Source of the DNA: CALJTV01 sp034435835
GTDB lineage: Bacteria > Chloroflexota > Dehalococcoidia > GIF9 > UBA5629
Reading direction: 5' to 3'
Length of the DNA: 58,381 nucleotides
Assembly (NCBI GenBank): GCA_034435835.1
Contig: DAOTWF010000034.1
Span: forward strand, 1-58,381
Below, in pieces: positions 50,455-58,381 of the stretch; the first letter of the stretch is position 1, and every line of letters starts with the position of its first letter. Below the pieces are notes generated by a model. It worked only from the letters and a program-made list of their open reading frames with translations, did not search any database and had not been told where the DNA came from. Both the position numbers and the translations under genes were made by a program.

Positions 50455-52218
50455 ATGGCTAAATCTATCGTTGAGGAACTTGACCCATTATTCAATCCCA
50501 GAGCGGTGGCGGTGGTGGGAGCGACCAACAACTTCAACAAGTGGGGCTTTTTCACCTTTTCCAGTGCGCTGGACGGCTTCCAGGGTCCGGTGTACCCGGT
50601 GAACAACCGCGAGACCGAGGTGCTGGGGAGGAGGGCGTATGCCAGGGTGACTGACATACCCGATGTTGTTGACCTGGTGGCTATAGTAGTGCCGGCATCA
50701 AGCGTGCCTTCCGTAATGGAGGACTGTGTGGCTAAAGGGGTGAAGGCGGCGGTGATCATCTCGGCGGGCTTCGCCGAGACAGGCGCCGAGGGGAAGAAAC
50801 TGCAGGACGAGGTGCTGAGGATTGCCAGCAAAGGAGGTATCCGCTTCGTCGGTCCCAACTGCATGGGCTACTGGAGTGCCACCTCTAACCTGCGGGCTTT
50901 TATGTTTCCACTGCCAGTGAAAGACGGGCCACTGGCTTTTGTATCGCAGGGAGGAAATGTCGGTGGGGCGGTGGTCATCTCCGGCTACCATAAGGGCGTG
51001 GGCTTCCACCGCTATGTAAGCTGCGGCTGCGCTGCCGACATACAGATAGAGGACTATATAGAATACTTCGGCGAAGACCCCGCGGTGAAGGTAATACTGG
51101 CTTACATCGAGGGCTTGGCTAACGGCAAGCGCTTTTTGGACAAGGTGTCTAAGGTGACGCCGCGGAAGCCGGTGGTGGTGTTGAAGCCGGGGAAAACGGA
51201 TGCTGCAGCCAAAGCTATAGTCTCCCACTCCGGTGCACTGGCGGGCACCGATGATATCTATGAAGCGGCTTTCAAGAGCATCGGCGTGCTCAGGGTGGAC
51301 AGCCCCGAGGAGCTTTTAGATGTGGCTATCGGCTTCCTCACCCAGCCATTGCCCCGGGGGAGGAATGTGGCGATACTGACCCCGGGGGGCAGCTATGGTG
51401 TGCTCTGTGCTGATGCCTGCGCTGCCGAGGGGCTTAATGTGGTCAAGCTGCCGCAGAAGATAATCGCCGAACTGGACAGGGTGTTCCCGCCGAGGTGGAG
51501 TCGGGGCAACCCGGTGGACCCCGCCGGGGACAGAAATTTTATCACCTACCTCACCGCACCGATGAAGCTGCTCAGGGTGGATGAGGTGGACGCGCTTATC
51601 TTCATGGGCTTCGGAGGCTTTTCCATTTTCGCTTCGCTTTTCGCCTCTTTCAACAGGGACAGAGATGGCGCTTTCAATGTACGAGTGCCTATGCAGCAAG
51701 CGCCGCAGGAGCTTTTGTCCAGGATGCGGGGGGCACTAGAGTCAAAAGATGTGGAACAGATAAAGGAGGCACTGCGCCCGGTCGTCTCAGCTCTGGCGAT
51801 GCTGACCGGTACCTACAACGAGCAGGAGGTGCAGGATTTCTGCCACTTGGTCGCCTCGGCGGTAGCTACCGGAAGGATAGATGCCCTGCTCCTGTTGAAC
51901 GCTTTCCGCCCCGCGGAGGCGACCGTACCCAGCGAAGGTGCCAGCAGTGAGAGGCTCGTTCCTGAAGAGGCGATAGCCCGTTTCTTCAGGGCAATAGCCG
52001 AGCAGTGGGTGGCGGACTACAGGAAGCCGGTGCTGACCACCACCTTCTTTCCCGAGGATCAGCCACGGCTGCATGGTTCGCACTATGTCTACCGCTCAGG
52101 CACACACGCTGCCAAGGTATTAGCCAAGCTGGTGGAGTACAAGGAGTTTCTGGACAAGGTCGGTGTGGCGCAGCCTGCAGGAATGGTGGTCGGCTCTATA
52201 GGCAGGTGCTCGCGCTAG
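50455..52218 (+). CDS. ADP-forming acyl-CoA synthetase, alpha-type (CoA-binding and ligase domains)
   Basis: This 587-residue protein has the CoA-binding Rossmann domain (LFNPRAVAVVGATNNFNKWG), then the succinyl-CoA ligase-like domains with the phospho-His region VSHSGALAGTDDIYEAAF. A further C-terminal stretch of about 150 residues is poorly conserved. Typical ADP-forming enzymes need an ATP-grasp beta part for ATP synthesis; none is fused or adjacent here. I chose the ATG at 50455, with AGAAGGAG upstream; the frame extends to 50413. Confidence 0.85.
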   Translation: MAKSIVEELDPLFNPRAVAVVGATNNFNKWGFFTFSSALDGFQGPVYPVNNRETEVLGRRAYARVTDIPDVVDLVAIVVPASSVPSVMEDCVAKGVKAAVIISAGFAETGAEGKKLQDEVLRIASKGGIRFVGPNCMGYWSATSNLRAFMFPLPVKDGPLAFVSQGGNVGGAVVISGYHKGVGFHRYVSCGCAADIQIEDYIEYFGEDPAVKVILAYIEGLANGKRFLDKVSKVTPRKPVVVLKPGKTDAAAKAIVSHSGALAGTDDIYEAAFKSIGVLRVDSPEELLDVAIGFLTQPLPRGRNVAILTPGGSYGVLCADACAAEGLNVVKLPQKIIAELDRVFPPRWSRGNPVDPAGDRNFITYLTAPMKLLRVDEVDALIFMGFGGFSIFASLFASFNRDRDGAFNVRVPMQQAPQELLSRMRGALESKDVEQIKEALRPVVSALAMLTGTYNEQEVQDFCHLVASAVATGRIDALLLLNAFRPAEATVPSEGASSERLVPEEAIARFFRAIAEQWVADYRKPVLTTTFFPEDQPRLHGSHYVYRSGTHAAKVLAKLVEYKEFLDKVGVAQPAGMVVGSIGRCSR

Positions 52219-52339
52219 GAAAGTCCCCATCCTCCCTCCCCCGCCAAAAAAGAAAATACGATATGCGGGTGATGGCTTGCTGGTCTGGTTCAGGAACACA
52301 GCCAAAATGTGACCAGTGTATTGAACTAGCACATATATA

Positions 52340-52368
52340 TTGATTTTGCGCTCAGGGGTGGGCATAAT
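52340..52368 (+). promoter_or_regulatory. candidate promoter of the SagB-like gene
   Basis: TTGATT (52340-52345), a 17-base spacer and CATAAT (52363-52368) resemble a sigma-70 promoter. The predicted start site would fall inside the ribosome-binding site GGGGAGGA (52373-52380), which lowers confidence. Confidence 0.3.
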
Positions 52369-52385
52369 AGTCGGGGAGGACAGAA

Positions 52386-53135
52386 ATGGTGCGTGTCTTT
52401 TGTAAGCTGTTGTCTGTGTTGTTGCTTTTGCTGCTGATTGTCCCGGGGTGTGCTACTGCGCCTGGCGGGGAGGACTGCAGTGCCCTGCGGGCTGAACTGG
52501 AGAGGGTGAAGGGTGAGCTGGAGTCCATGAAGGCCGAACTTGAGAAGGCACGTGCCCAGGTGGTTACCGCTAGGACTGCCACGCTTGAAGAACTGCTGCG
52601 GCGGAGGCAGTCGGTGAGGGAGTACAGCGGTGAGCCCTTGACTAAGGAGGAGGTAATGAAACTGCTCTGGGCGGGGCAGGGGATAACCAGACCGCCACGG
52701 TTCCGTACGGCGCCCTCAGCAGGGGCACTCTACCCTTTGGAGCTCTATGTTGTGGTGGGCAATGTTGCCGGGCTGAAGCCGGGCATATATAAGTATGACC
52801 CGGCGGCAAATGACATCAGACTTGTCAAAGAGGGGGATGTGCGGCGGAGCCTGGCGACAGCGGCATTGTCACAGCCGTGGGTGGAGCAGGGGGCTATCGA
52901 TATCATCATAGCTGCTGTATACCAGCGGACAAAGGCAAAGTATGGTGAGCGCGGCGAGCGCTATGTCCATATCGAGGTGGGACATGCTGCCCAGAACATC
53001 TGCCTCCAGGGTACTGCTCTGGGTCTGGGACTGGTGACGGTAGGGGCTTTTGATGATGCCGGGGTGGCTAAAATAGTGGGGCTGGCTAATGACGAGGCAC
53101 CGCTCTACATCATACCCGTGGGCAAAACGAAATAG
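52386..53135 (+). CDS. SagB/ThcOx-family nitroreductase-like lipoprotein
   Basis: This 249-residue protein has a lipoprotein signal ending LIVPGC (Cys22), a short coiled coil (about 31-58, LRAELERVKGELESMKAELE), and an FMN-dependent nitroreductase fold of the SagB type (RRRQSVREYSGEPLTKEEVM; RTAPSAGALYPLELYVVVGN; EVGHAAQNICLQGTALGLGL). SagB-type enzymes are usually cytosolic, so an exported, lipid-anchored one is unusual. The substrate is unknown. No peptide-modification partners are nearby. Confidence 0.88.
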   Translation: MVRVFCKLLSVLLLLLLIVPGCATAPGGEDCSALRAELERVKGELESMKAELEKARAQVVTARTATLEELLRRRQSVREYSGEPLTKEEVMKLLWAGQGITRPPRFRTAPSAGALYPLELYVVVGNVAGLKPGIYKYDPAANDIRLVKEGDVRRSLATAALSQPWVEQGAIDIIIAAVYQRTKAKYGERGERYVHIEVGHAAQNICLQGTALGLGLVTVGAFDDAGVAKIVGLANDEAPLYIIPVGKTK

Positions 53136-53159
53136 GGGTGACCATCCATGGTCACCCCT
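53134..53159. terminator. bidirectional hairpin between convergent genes
   Basis: GGGGTGACCA (53135-53144) pairs perfectly with TGGTCACCCC (53149-53158) around a TCCA loop, and A53134-T53159 extends the stem. It begins within the stop codon of the SagB-like gene and lies 21 bases from the stop of the opposing gene. There is no long T-run, so termination may be weak or need Rho. Confidence 0.6.
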
Positions 53160-53179
53160 TATACGGCCTGTATTGGCAT

Positions 53180-53665
53180 CTAGGGCTTGCCCTTTTCCCC
53201 CTTTCCTTTCGCCTCAGGACCGGCGGCAGGGTTATGGTTCTGTGTTTGCTGTGCTGTTCCTGCCTGCTCCTGAAGCTGTGTTTCCTGCCTTGTCCTCTCT
53301 CTCACCTGCAGGTGCTGTGATTCGCCCTTGTTCTGTGTCTGCTCCTCTACCGCGGTCTGCTGCTGGGTTGTCAGCCTGAGTTTGTTCTCGAAGGCTTTGA
53401 ACCCCTTCCAGTTGGGGTGGAATGGCTTTTGCAGCCCGGGGGCGGTTAAGATGCCCTTGCCGGGGACGCCGCGTAGCCTCAGCCACCAGCACTTGGTCTG
53501 AGTAGCATTGTCAGTAGCGTTGTCCGTGGTATTGTCGCTCTGTGAGGTGCCGGACTCGAGTGTGGTGTCAAGCACCGCATCGGACTGGGCAGTTACCACT
53601 CCTGTCAGTGACGGTGCCAATAATAGAACTATGGCTACTATAAGTGACAGACTCCAGTTTTTCAT
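53180..53665 (-). CDS. secreted Gln-rich hypothetical protein
   Basis: I do not recognise a family. The 161-residue product has a signal peptide (hydrophobic to about residue 25), a Thr/Asn/Asp-rich stretch, a central motif CWWLRLRGVPGKGILTAPGL, and a Gln/Glu-rich, low-complexity C-terminus ending in Lys/Gly. I chose the second ATG, 53665, for better spacing from GGAGG. It lies downstream of the DUF5667 and sigma-factor genes and may be a cell-surface or extracytoplasmic product under that sigma factor. Confidence 0.7.
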   Translation of the reverse strand: MKNWSLSLIVAIVLLLAPSLTGVVTAQSDAVLDTTLESGTSQSDNTTDNATDNATQTKCWWLRLRGVPGKGILTAPGLQKPFHPNWKGFKAFENKLRLTTQQQTAVEEQTQNKGESQHLQVRERTRQETQLQEQAGTAQQTQNHNPAAGPEAKGKGEKGKP

Positions 53666-53756
53666 CATGACCTCCTTTATCGGAAAGCGCTATCTTGTGT
53701 TTTCAACAGTTACAACGCTGCGTGGTGGCTGGAGGTTTAGTCCCGCGCAAACGGGG

Positions 53757-54863
53757 TTACCGTCTGTGGTTTCTCGGTCCGACGGGCTGTGCCGATGGTT
53801 TTGAACTGTTGCCGGGCTGCTGGCTGTCTTCAGGGGCTTTGTGGGATGGCGGGGGAGCGAGTTTCTGCTGCGGACCAGCATCCTTTTCATCATCGCTGCC
53901 CTGTTCTTGGCTCTTGTGGCTATCCTTGCGCTGGTCTTTTCGATAGCCCCTTTCCGAGAGCCTGTCCATAACTTTCTGCAGCCTGTCTTTTGATTCAGGG
54001 GATGCCTCATCCATCGCTTTCTGCAGTGCGGTCAGGCTACGGGCGGTACTGTTTTCCAACGCCGTTTTGACGCGCTCTGCTTTTTCAGCTCTAACGGTCT
54101 TTTCGGGGATTGTTTTTGGGATGGTTTCGGTTGCTGCCGTGGTGGCGGTTTTAGCTATATCCTGTGGTGATGGTTGCTGAGGTGGTGTCTCCTCGGTTGC
54201 GGCTGGTTTTTCTGTGGTGACCTCCTGGGTTAACGGCGCCGATTCTGTGGTAGTGGTGGTGGCGGTGACTGCGGGTTGGGGGACTTCGGTCATCTTGGTG
54301 ATGGCGACACTGGCTGTCTCCAGATGGTTTGCCAGTTTCTCTGCGGCGGTTGCAGCCGCCTCTATTTTCCCCTGCTGCGCCATGGTCTCAAGCTCGATAA
54401 CCCTTTTTTCAGCCATCTTGGCGTAGAGTTCAGCCTTAGCGGATTCGGAGAAGGTGAGGGCTAACCTTGCCTGCTCGGTAGCCAGCTTCACAGGGTAGAG
54501 TGCCTCATCAGGCATGGCATCTGAGGCTGCGGCTGCGGTGCTGATGCCGCTCACTACCATGATGACGATGGCGGTAATTGCCGCCGCCCAGGCGGTGCTC
54601 CAGTTGAACCCCCTGGCAGCGGGTCTCTGCTTCTGTCGGCGGGCATACTCGAATGCGCCCTGCAGTCTGACGCCTGCCCAGTATCGGAATTCCGGTCTGG
54701 GCTGAATGTAGGAGCCCCTCCTGCCGATGTCAAAGGCAGTGCGGAGCAGTCTTTCCAGCTCCGCGGCATGCTCTGGATAGCTGGCGAGGACGCTTTCCAC
54801 CCTTTCGCCGGAGCGAACCCGCTCATAGCACTCATTGAATATATCTTCGAGCCTTTTCCCCAT
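53757..54863 (-). CDS. DUF5667 membrane protein, possible anti-sigma factor
   Basis: This 368-residue protein has a cytosolic N-terminus (LEDIFNECYERVRSGERVES; AELERLLRTAFDIG), one membrane segment (about 88-112), and an extracytoplasmic DUF5667 domain (DEALYPVKLATEQARLALTF). A Pro/Thr/Glu-rich linker and a Lys/Gln/Pro-rich tail follow. The sigma factor gene ends 2 bases upstream of its start, and such pairs are usually a sigma factor and its membrane regulator. The anti-sigma role is inferred from this position. Confidence 0.82.
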   Translation of the reverse strand: MGKRLEDIFNECYERVRSGERVESVLASYPEHAAELERLLRTAFDIGRRGSYIQPRPEFRYWAGVRLQGAFEYARRQKQRPAARGFNWSTAWAAAITAIVIMVVSGISTAAAASDAMPDEALYPVKLATEQARLALTFSESAKAELYAKMAEKRVIELETMAQQGKIEAAATAAEKLANHLETASVAITKMTEVPQPAVTATTTTTESAPLTQEVTTEKPAATEETPPQQPSPQDIAKTATTAATETIPKTIPEKTVRAEKAERVKTALENSTARSLTALQKAMDEASPESKDRLQKVMDRLSERGYRKDQRKDSHKSQEQGSDDEKDAGPQQKLAPPPSHKAPEDSQQPGNSSKPSAQPVGPRNHRR

Positions 54864-54864
54864 T

Positions 54865-55407
54865 CTACTCCTCTATTTTGCTCAGGGCTTTCCTCAGAGC
54901 CATGGTGGCGTTGAACTGGAGCGCCTTTATGGTGCCCTCGCTCTTACCTAGCACCTTAGCCGTTTCGGCTATGGAGAGCTGGGCGATGAAACGCAGGGTA
55001 GCCACCTCCCGCTGTGCTTCGGGCAGCCTTTCCAGCGCCATTTTCAACTGCTCTACCTCAAACTGCCTTTCGCTCATCTCCACGGGGTCCTCTACCGTAG
55101 CCAGGTGCGCCTCGTCGAATTCAGCTCTTTTCTCTCTGGACATTTTTCTCACATGATCGATGATGGTGTTGTGGGCGATCTTAAACAGCCAGGCGGCGAA
55201 GGGCAGGTCCCGCCACCTGTAGTTGTTGATCGCCTCCAGGGCTTTGATGAATACATCCTGTGTTAAGTCCTCGGCTTCAGCCTGACTCCTCACCCTGGCA
55301 TAAACATAGCGGTAAATGCGGTCAAAGTTGGCGTTGTATAACTGCGTAAAAGCCGTCTGGTCTCCATTTACCGCCTGTTTTACCAGATATTCTTCGCTTT
55401 CTAACAC
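54865..55407 (-). CDS. ECF-type sigma-70 family RNA polymerase sigma factor
   Basis: This 180-residue protein has sigma region 2 (DRIYRYVYARVRSQAEAEDL) and region 4 (LPEAQREVATLRFIAQLSIA), and no region 3. The open frame runs to 55539, but the ATG there gives a long non-homologous N-terminus. GTG 55407, 9 bases from AAGAGG, gives the typical start. It probably directs transcription in response to an envelope signal, controlled by the DUF5667 protein downstream. Confidence 0.9.
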   Translation of the reverse strand: MLESEEYLVKQAVNGDQTAFTQLYNANFDRIYRYVYARVRSQAEAEDLTQDVFIKALEAINNYRWRDLPFAAWLFKIAHNTIIDHVRKMSREKRAEFDEAHLATVEDPVEMSERQFEVEQLKMALERLPEAQREVATLRFIAQLSIAETAKVLGKSEGTIKALQFNATMALRKALSKIEE

Positions 55408-55470
55408 CAGGAGGAACCTCTTACATTTGCCTGAGAGGGTTTTTCCCAGGGGGTTGTTCGCCTGGTGTCT

Positions 55471-55476
55471 ATTATA
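55471..55476 (-). promoter_or_regulatory. -10 element upstream of the sigma factor gene
   Basis: A perfect TATAAT on the - strand lies about 64 bases upstream of the sigma start codon. No good -35 box is found 16-18 bases further up, so this is either an activator-dependent promoter or a chance match. Confidence 0.35.
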
Positions 55477-55513
55477 TAAAACGGGGCTCGGTGGCGAAAG
55501 TTTATGTATCCGA

Positions 55514-55554
55514 TTGTCATCTGTCACTCGATTTGGCATAGGGGGCTGCTATGC
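55514..55554 (+). promoter_or_regulatory. candidate promoter with overlapping palindrome, upstream of the second acyl-CoA synthetase
   Basis: TTGTCA (55514-55519) and CATAGG (55537-55542) are spaced by 17 bases. The -10 overlaps a perfect inverted repeat, GCATAG (55536-55541) with CTATGC (55549-55554), around a 7-base centre. A repressor binding the repeat would block the promoter. It lies between the divergent sigma factor and synthetase genes. Inferred. Confidence 0.35.
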
Positions 55555-55613
55555 AGTAAAATGCTGATTTGGCTGTGTCTGGCGTGGCGAGAATAAGTCT
55601 ACAGGAGCCAGCA

Positions 55614-57110
55614 ATGGATAGAGCGAGCGACTTTGAGCGTATTTTTTACCCCAGATCTTTGGCGGTGGTGGGGGCTTCCGGTGAGCCGGGCAGGCCCGGG
55701 TACCAGTTCATGAGGACGCTGCTTGAGTTCGGGTACCAAGGTAAGCTTTATCCGGTAAACCCGGAGGCACCGGAGGAGATACTCGGGTTCAGGACCTATT
55801 CCAGCGTGCGGGACGTGCCTGAGCCGGTGGATTTTGCCTTCATTACCGTCCCGGCAAGTGCCGTGCCCGGAGTCATCAGCGATTGTGCGGCGAAGGGGGT
55901 GGCGGGTGTGGAGATATTCACCTCCGGCTTCAGGGAGGTCGGTGAAGACGGCAGGAAGCTGGAGGAGGAAGTAGTGAGAGTGGCTAAAGGCAGGCTGCGG
56001 ATCATAGGGCCCAACTGTTTTGGCGTTTACTGTCCGCGTGGTGGGCTGACATTGCTCCCCGGCGCTAGGTTGCCCAGGGAGGGCGGTGATGTCGCCTTTA
56101 TCTCGCAGAGCGGTGGACTGGCTCTATATTTCGCCTGGGCAGCCAGCGGTTGCGGTCTGAGGTTCAGCAAGGTGGTCAGTTATGGCAATGCCTGCGATTT
56201 AAACGAAAGTGACTTCCTTGAGTATCTCGGGGGCGATGATGAGACTAAAGTCATCGCTGCCTACATAGAGGGTGTGAAGGAGGGCAGTCGTTTCTTCCAG
56301 CTAGCCCGCAGTTTGCTGGGAAAGAAACCGGTCATCGTGTGGAAGGGCGGGCTCAGCCAGGCTGGTGGTAGGGCGGTGAGCAGCCATACCGGTTCTTTAG
56401 CCGGAGAGAAGGGGGTGTGGCAAGCATTTTCCCGCCAGACCGGCGCTATACTGGTGGACGATTTTGAGGAGCTTGTCGATGCCGTGCTATTTTTCAGACA
56501 GTGTCAGCGCGATGTCGGACGCAGGGTGGCGGTGGTGGGTGGAGGCGGCGCCGTGGGTGTGGCTGCCGGGGACATCTGTGAGAGGGTGGGGCTCACGGTA
56601 CCCATGGCGCCGGCAGGCGTGCAGGAGCAGCTGAGGAGGCTATTACCCCCGGTGGGGACGAGCATCAGGAACCCCTTTGATATCGGTGCCCCGGTGTTGC
56701 CGGCACAGCTATTCAGGAAAGTGCTCGAAGTGCTGCTTTCCTGGGAGGGGATAGATGCGGTGATAATCGACCGTATATACCTTTACGGGCTGGGAGGCTT
56801 GAATGGGGTGCCGGAAAAGAGCTGTGAAGAGCGGCTGGAGGTGGTTCTGGATTTGCAGCGGAAAACCAGCAGACAGTTCGTGGTGGTCACTGAGGAGCTC
56901 ACCACCGCTATCGACAAGATAGAGGCGGAGGTGGAGCGGAGATCGGCGCAGCAGAAACTTTTCAATGCCGGTATAGCTTTTGCCCCGTCCCTTACCAGGG
57001 CAGCCACGTCTTTAGCCAGGGTCTGCTGGTACCGGGAGAAGGTGCGTTTATCACCGGCTACCGTTCGACAAAACCCCTTGACTGGCTACGAAAGCCAGAC
57101 TATAATGTAA
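55614..57110 (+). CDS. ADP-forming acyl-CoA synthetase, alpha-type
   Basis: This 498-residue protein is built like the alpha part of ADP-forming acetyl-CoA synthetases. The CoA-binding Rossmann domain (IFYPRSLAVVGASGEPGRPG) is followed by ligase domains with the phospho-His region SSHTGSLAGEKGVWQAF. It is shorter than the synthetase at 50455-52218 and shares its plan. No beta (ATP-grasp) gene is nearby. I chose the ATG at 55614, with AGGAG upstream; the frame begins at 55569. Confidence 0.85.
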   Translation: MDRASDFERIFYPRSLAVVGASGEPGRPGYQFMRTLLEFGYQGKLYPVNPEAPEEILGFRTYSSVRDVPEPVDFAFITVPASAVPGVISDCAAKGVAGVEIFTSGFREVGEDGRKLEEEVVRVAKGRLRIIGPNCFGVYCPRGGLTLLPGARLPREGGDVAFISQSGGLALYFAWAASGCGLRFSKVVSYGNACDLNESDFLEYLGGDDETKVIAAYIEGVKEGSRFFQLARSLLGKKPVIVWKGGLSQAGGRAVSSHTGSLAGEKGVWQAFSRQTGAILVDDFEELVDAVLFFRQCQRDVGRRVAVVGGGGAVGVAAGDICERVGLTVPMAPAGVQEQLRRLLPPVGTSIRNPFDIGAPVLPAQLFRKVLEVLLSWEGIDAVIIDRIYLYGLGGLNGVPEKSCEERLEVVLDLQRKTSRQFVVVTEELTTAIDKIEAEVERRSAQQKLFNAGIAFAPSLTRAATSLARVCWYREKVRLSPATVRQNPLTGYESQTIM

Positions 57111-57267
57111 AGAGTTTTTATCTTCGCGCCGGTTGTAGCAGGGAAGCTATGTCTGATTCTTGTCGTGGTGTCCTTATTTTGTTATTTGAAGGGAGGTGAG
57201 ATAACTGAAGGTCGCGAGTAACACTGTTTAAGCCACCGTTTGATGGAAAAACATAAGGAGGGTAGAA

Positions 57268-58341
57268 GTGAGGCGAAAATTGTTGGCCTGTTCAGTGTTT
57301 TTAATGACTTTGGTGCTCGTGGTTGGTTTGTCTTTTAGCTGTACCGCTCAGGCTCCGAGTCAACCTACCGCAGCGCCACCTGTTTCAGCCCCAGCCAAAA
57401 CCTTTGAATGGAAGTTCCAGTCCCACTGGCCAGCGGCAAGTCTATCCTATGCGCCGTTCAAGAAGTTCTGCGAAGAGGAGATCCCAAAGCTGACAGATGG
57501 ACGGTTAAAGATTATACTTTATCCTGCAGACACCTTTATGCCCACCAAGGACATGTTTGAAGCTTGGCGGACTAACGCACTTCAGGGCGGTACAGGCTCG
57601 GTATACTGGACGAGTATTGTGCCTCTGCAAGCTGTCTCTGGCAACTGTCCGTTTGCCTTCAGAGATGCCTGGGAGGTGCAGTACTTCCATATGCAGCTTG
57701 GCTTTGAGGACGCCTTGAAAAAGGCGCACGAGGCTGCTGGGGTAATGTACTGGACGGAGAAGTGGTATCCTACAGCCATGATCAGCAAGAAGCCGGTAAA
57801 GACACTTGCTGACCTGAAGGGTTTGAAAGTGAGGTCGTCTGGTGCCATCGCCGATATGCTCAAGGAAGTTGGTGCTGCTCCTACTATGATATCTGGCGCG
57901 GAGATATATACGGCTCTGCAGACCGGGGTGGTCGATGCGGCTCACTGGGGTGCTGCCGGCGGTGCTTATACGATGAAATTTTATGAGGTTGCCAAGTACT
58001 ATGTGCAGCCGAACCTAGCTTTCTGTGCCACTGACTGGGTGGCTATCAGCAAGAAGGCATGGGACGAACTGCCCAAAGATTTGCAATTTATCGTTGATCT
58101 GGCATTGAAAGAGCGCGCTTGGGACCGGAGCAACGAGTATTATATGGATGAGATGGACGCTCTTAATACCATGGTCACCAAGCACGGTGTGATAGTGACC
58201 ACGCTTGATGCTGATGCGCAGAAGGCGCTGCAGGCGGCGGCGCTTAAGGTATGGGACCGGGTGGCTGCAGCAAGCGCAGACAATGCCCACTGGGTGGGGG
58301 TGATGAAGGACTTCATGAGAAAGCTGGGCTATCTGCAGTGA
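57268..58341 (+). CDS. TRAP transporter solute-binding protein (DctP family)
   Basis: This 357-residue exported protein has a signal peptide with a possible lipobox-like end (SFSC, Cys25) and the TRAP periplasmic-receptor fold. Visible are FQSHWPAASLSYAPFKKFCE, the LKGLKVRSSGAIADMLKEVG region with the conserved Arg, and TALQTGVVDAAHWG. It binds an organic acid or similar solute for the DctQM permease, which is not in the window but may lie downstream. Translation starts at GTG 57268 after AAGGAGG. Confidence 0.93.
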   Translation: MRRKLLACSVFLMTLVLVVGLSFSCTAQAPSQPTAAPPVSAPAKTFEWKFQSHWPAASLSYAPFKKFCEEEIPKLTDGRLKIILYPADTFMPTKDMFEAWRTNALQGGTGSVYWTSIVPLQAVSGNCPFAFRDAWEVQYFHMQLGFEDALKKAHEAAGVMYWTEKWYPTAMISKKPVKTLADLKGLKVRSSGAIADMLKEVGAAPTMISGAEIYTALQTGVVDAAHWGAAGGAYTMKFYEVAKYYVQPNLAFCATDWVAISKKAWDELPKDLQFIVDLALKERAWDRSNEYYMDEMDALNTMVTKHGVIVTTLDADAQKALQAAALKVWDRVAAASADNAHWVGVMKDFMRKLGYLQ

Positions 58342-58360
58342 GAGCGGTCTTAGCGAGCGC

Positions 58361-58381
58361 GGCGGGGCAAAACGCCCCGCC
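58361..58381 (+). terminator. hairpin downstream of the TRAP receptor gene
   Basis: GGCGGGGC (58361-58368) pairs perfectly with GCCCCGCC (58374-58381) around AAAAC. The window ends here, so a T-run cannot be seen. It could be a terminator or a stalling hairpin that separates the abundant receptor from downstream permease genes. Confidence 0.5.

Noticed and set aside
1..58381. CRISPR arrays, insertion sequences, rRNA and tRNA genes
   Set aside because: No regularly spaced repeats, transposase genes with terminal repeats, or conserved rRNA/tRNA sequences were seen by eye. A short tRNA could still be missed.

Overview
The window looks like a chromosomal segment of an anaerobic bacterium of the Chloroflexota, most likely a Dehalococcoidia-type lineage. 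This rests on recognising families, not on a computed phylogeny. The clues are a short stand-alone MetE-like methionine synthase, a MetF/MetV methylene-tetrahydrofolate reductase pair, ADP-forming acyl-CoA synthetase subunits, a split UxaA pair, and a low-redundancy gene layout with many GTG and TTG starts. No rRNA, tRNA, CRISPR array, prophage or intact insertion sequence was seen.

Region 1 (1-20051, all + strand) is one long translation superoperon. It runs str (rpsL, rpsG, fusA), S10 (rpsJ to rpsQ), spc (rplN to infA), alpha (rpmJ to rplQ), then truA-rplM-rpsI. There is no tuf gene between fusA and rpsJ. A good sigma-70-type promoter (79-107) precedes a leader that can fold into a terminator-like hairpin with a T-run (158-224). 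A second consensus-like promoter (15376-15404) lies before rpmJ. A 31-codon gene between rplW and rplB encodes a bS22/mS38-like protein.

Region 2 (20067-24225, - strand) is a compact operon. It holds a YedE-type membrane protein, a TusA-like protein, a cysteine-desulfurase-family enzyme, a DUF3343 protein and a split UxaA/SuyAB-like lyase. The first four match the known selenium/sulfur trafficking set. The gap upstream of yedE holds three perfect inverted repeats, one of them abutting the Shine-Dalgarno sequence.

Region 3 (24543-35333, - strand) combines one-carbon and electron-transfer genes. It has a two-component system, a double-receiver protein, a FdhA/NuoG-like subunit whose Mo-ligand position is Tyr, NuoE, a NuoF-GltD fusion, MetV and MetF. 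Together they suggest a methylene-tetrahydrofolate reductase complex wired to NAD(P)H and other carriers.

Region 4 (35373-48972, - strand) carries sugar-phosphate enzymes (PGI/PMI, PGM/PMM) and a dispersed SAM-cycle set: metK, ahcY, core-MetE-like, mtnP and mtnA. Mixed among them are a thiolase with its DUF35 partner, an archaemetzincin, a THEP1-like NTPase, and a very basic AT-hook-like protein whose N-terminus resembles the bS22/mS38 motif.

Region 5 (49472-58381, mixed strands) has a DUF4349 lipoprotein, two ADP-forming acyl-CoA synthetase alpha-type proteins without an adjacent ATP-grasp partner, a SagB-like lipoprotein, a sigma factor with a DUF5667 protein and a Gln-rich secreted protein, and a TRAP solute-binding protein that ends just before a strong hairpin at the window edge.
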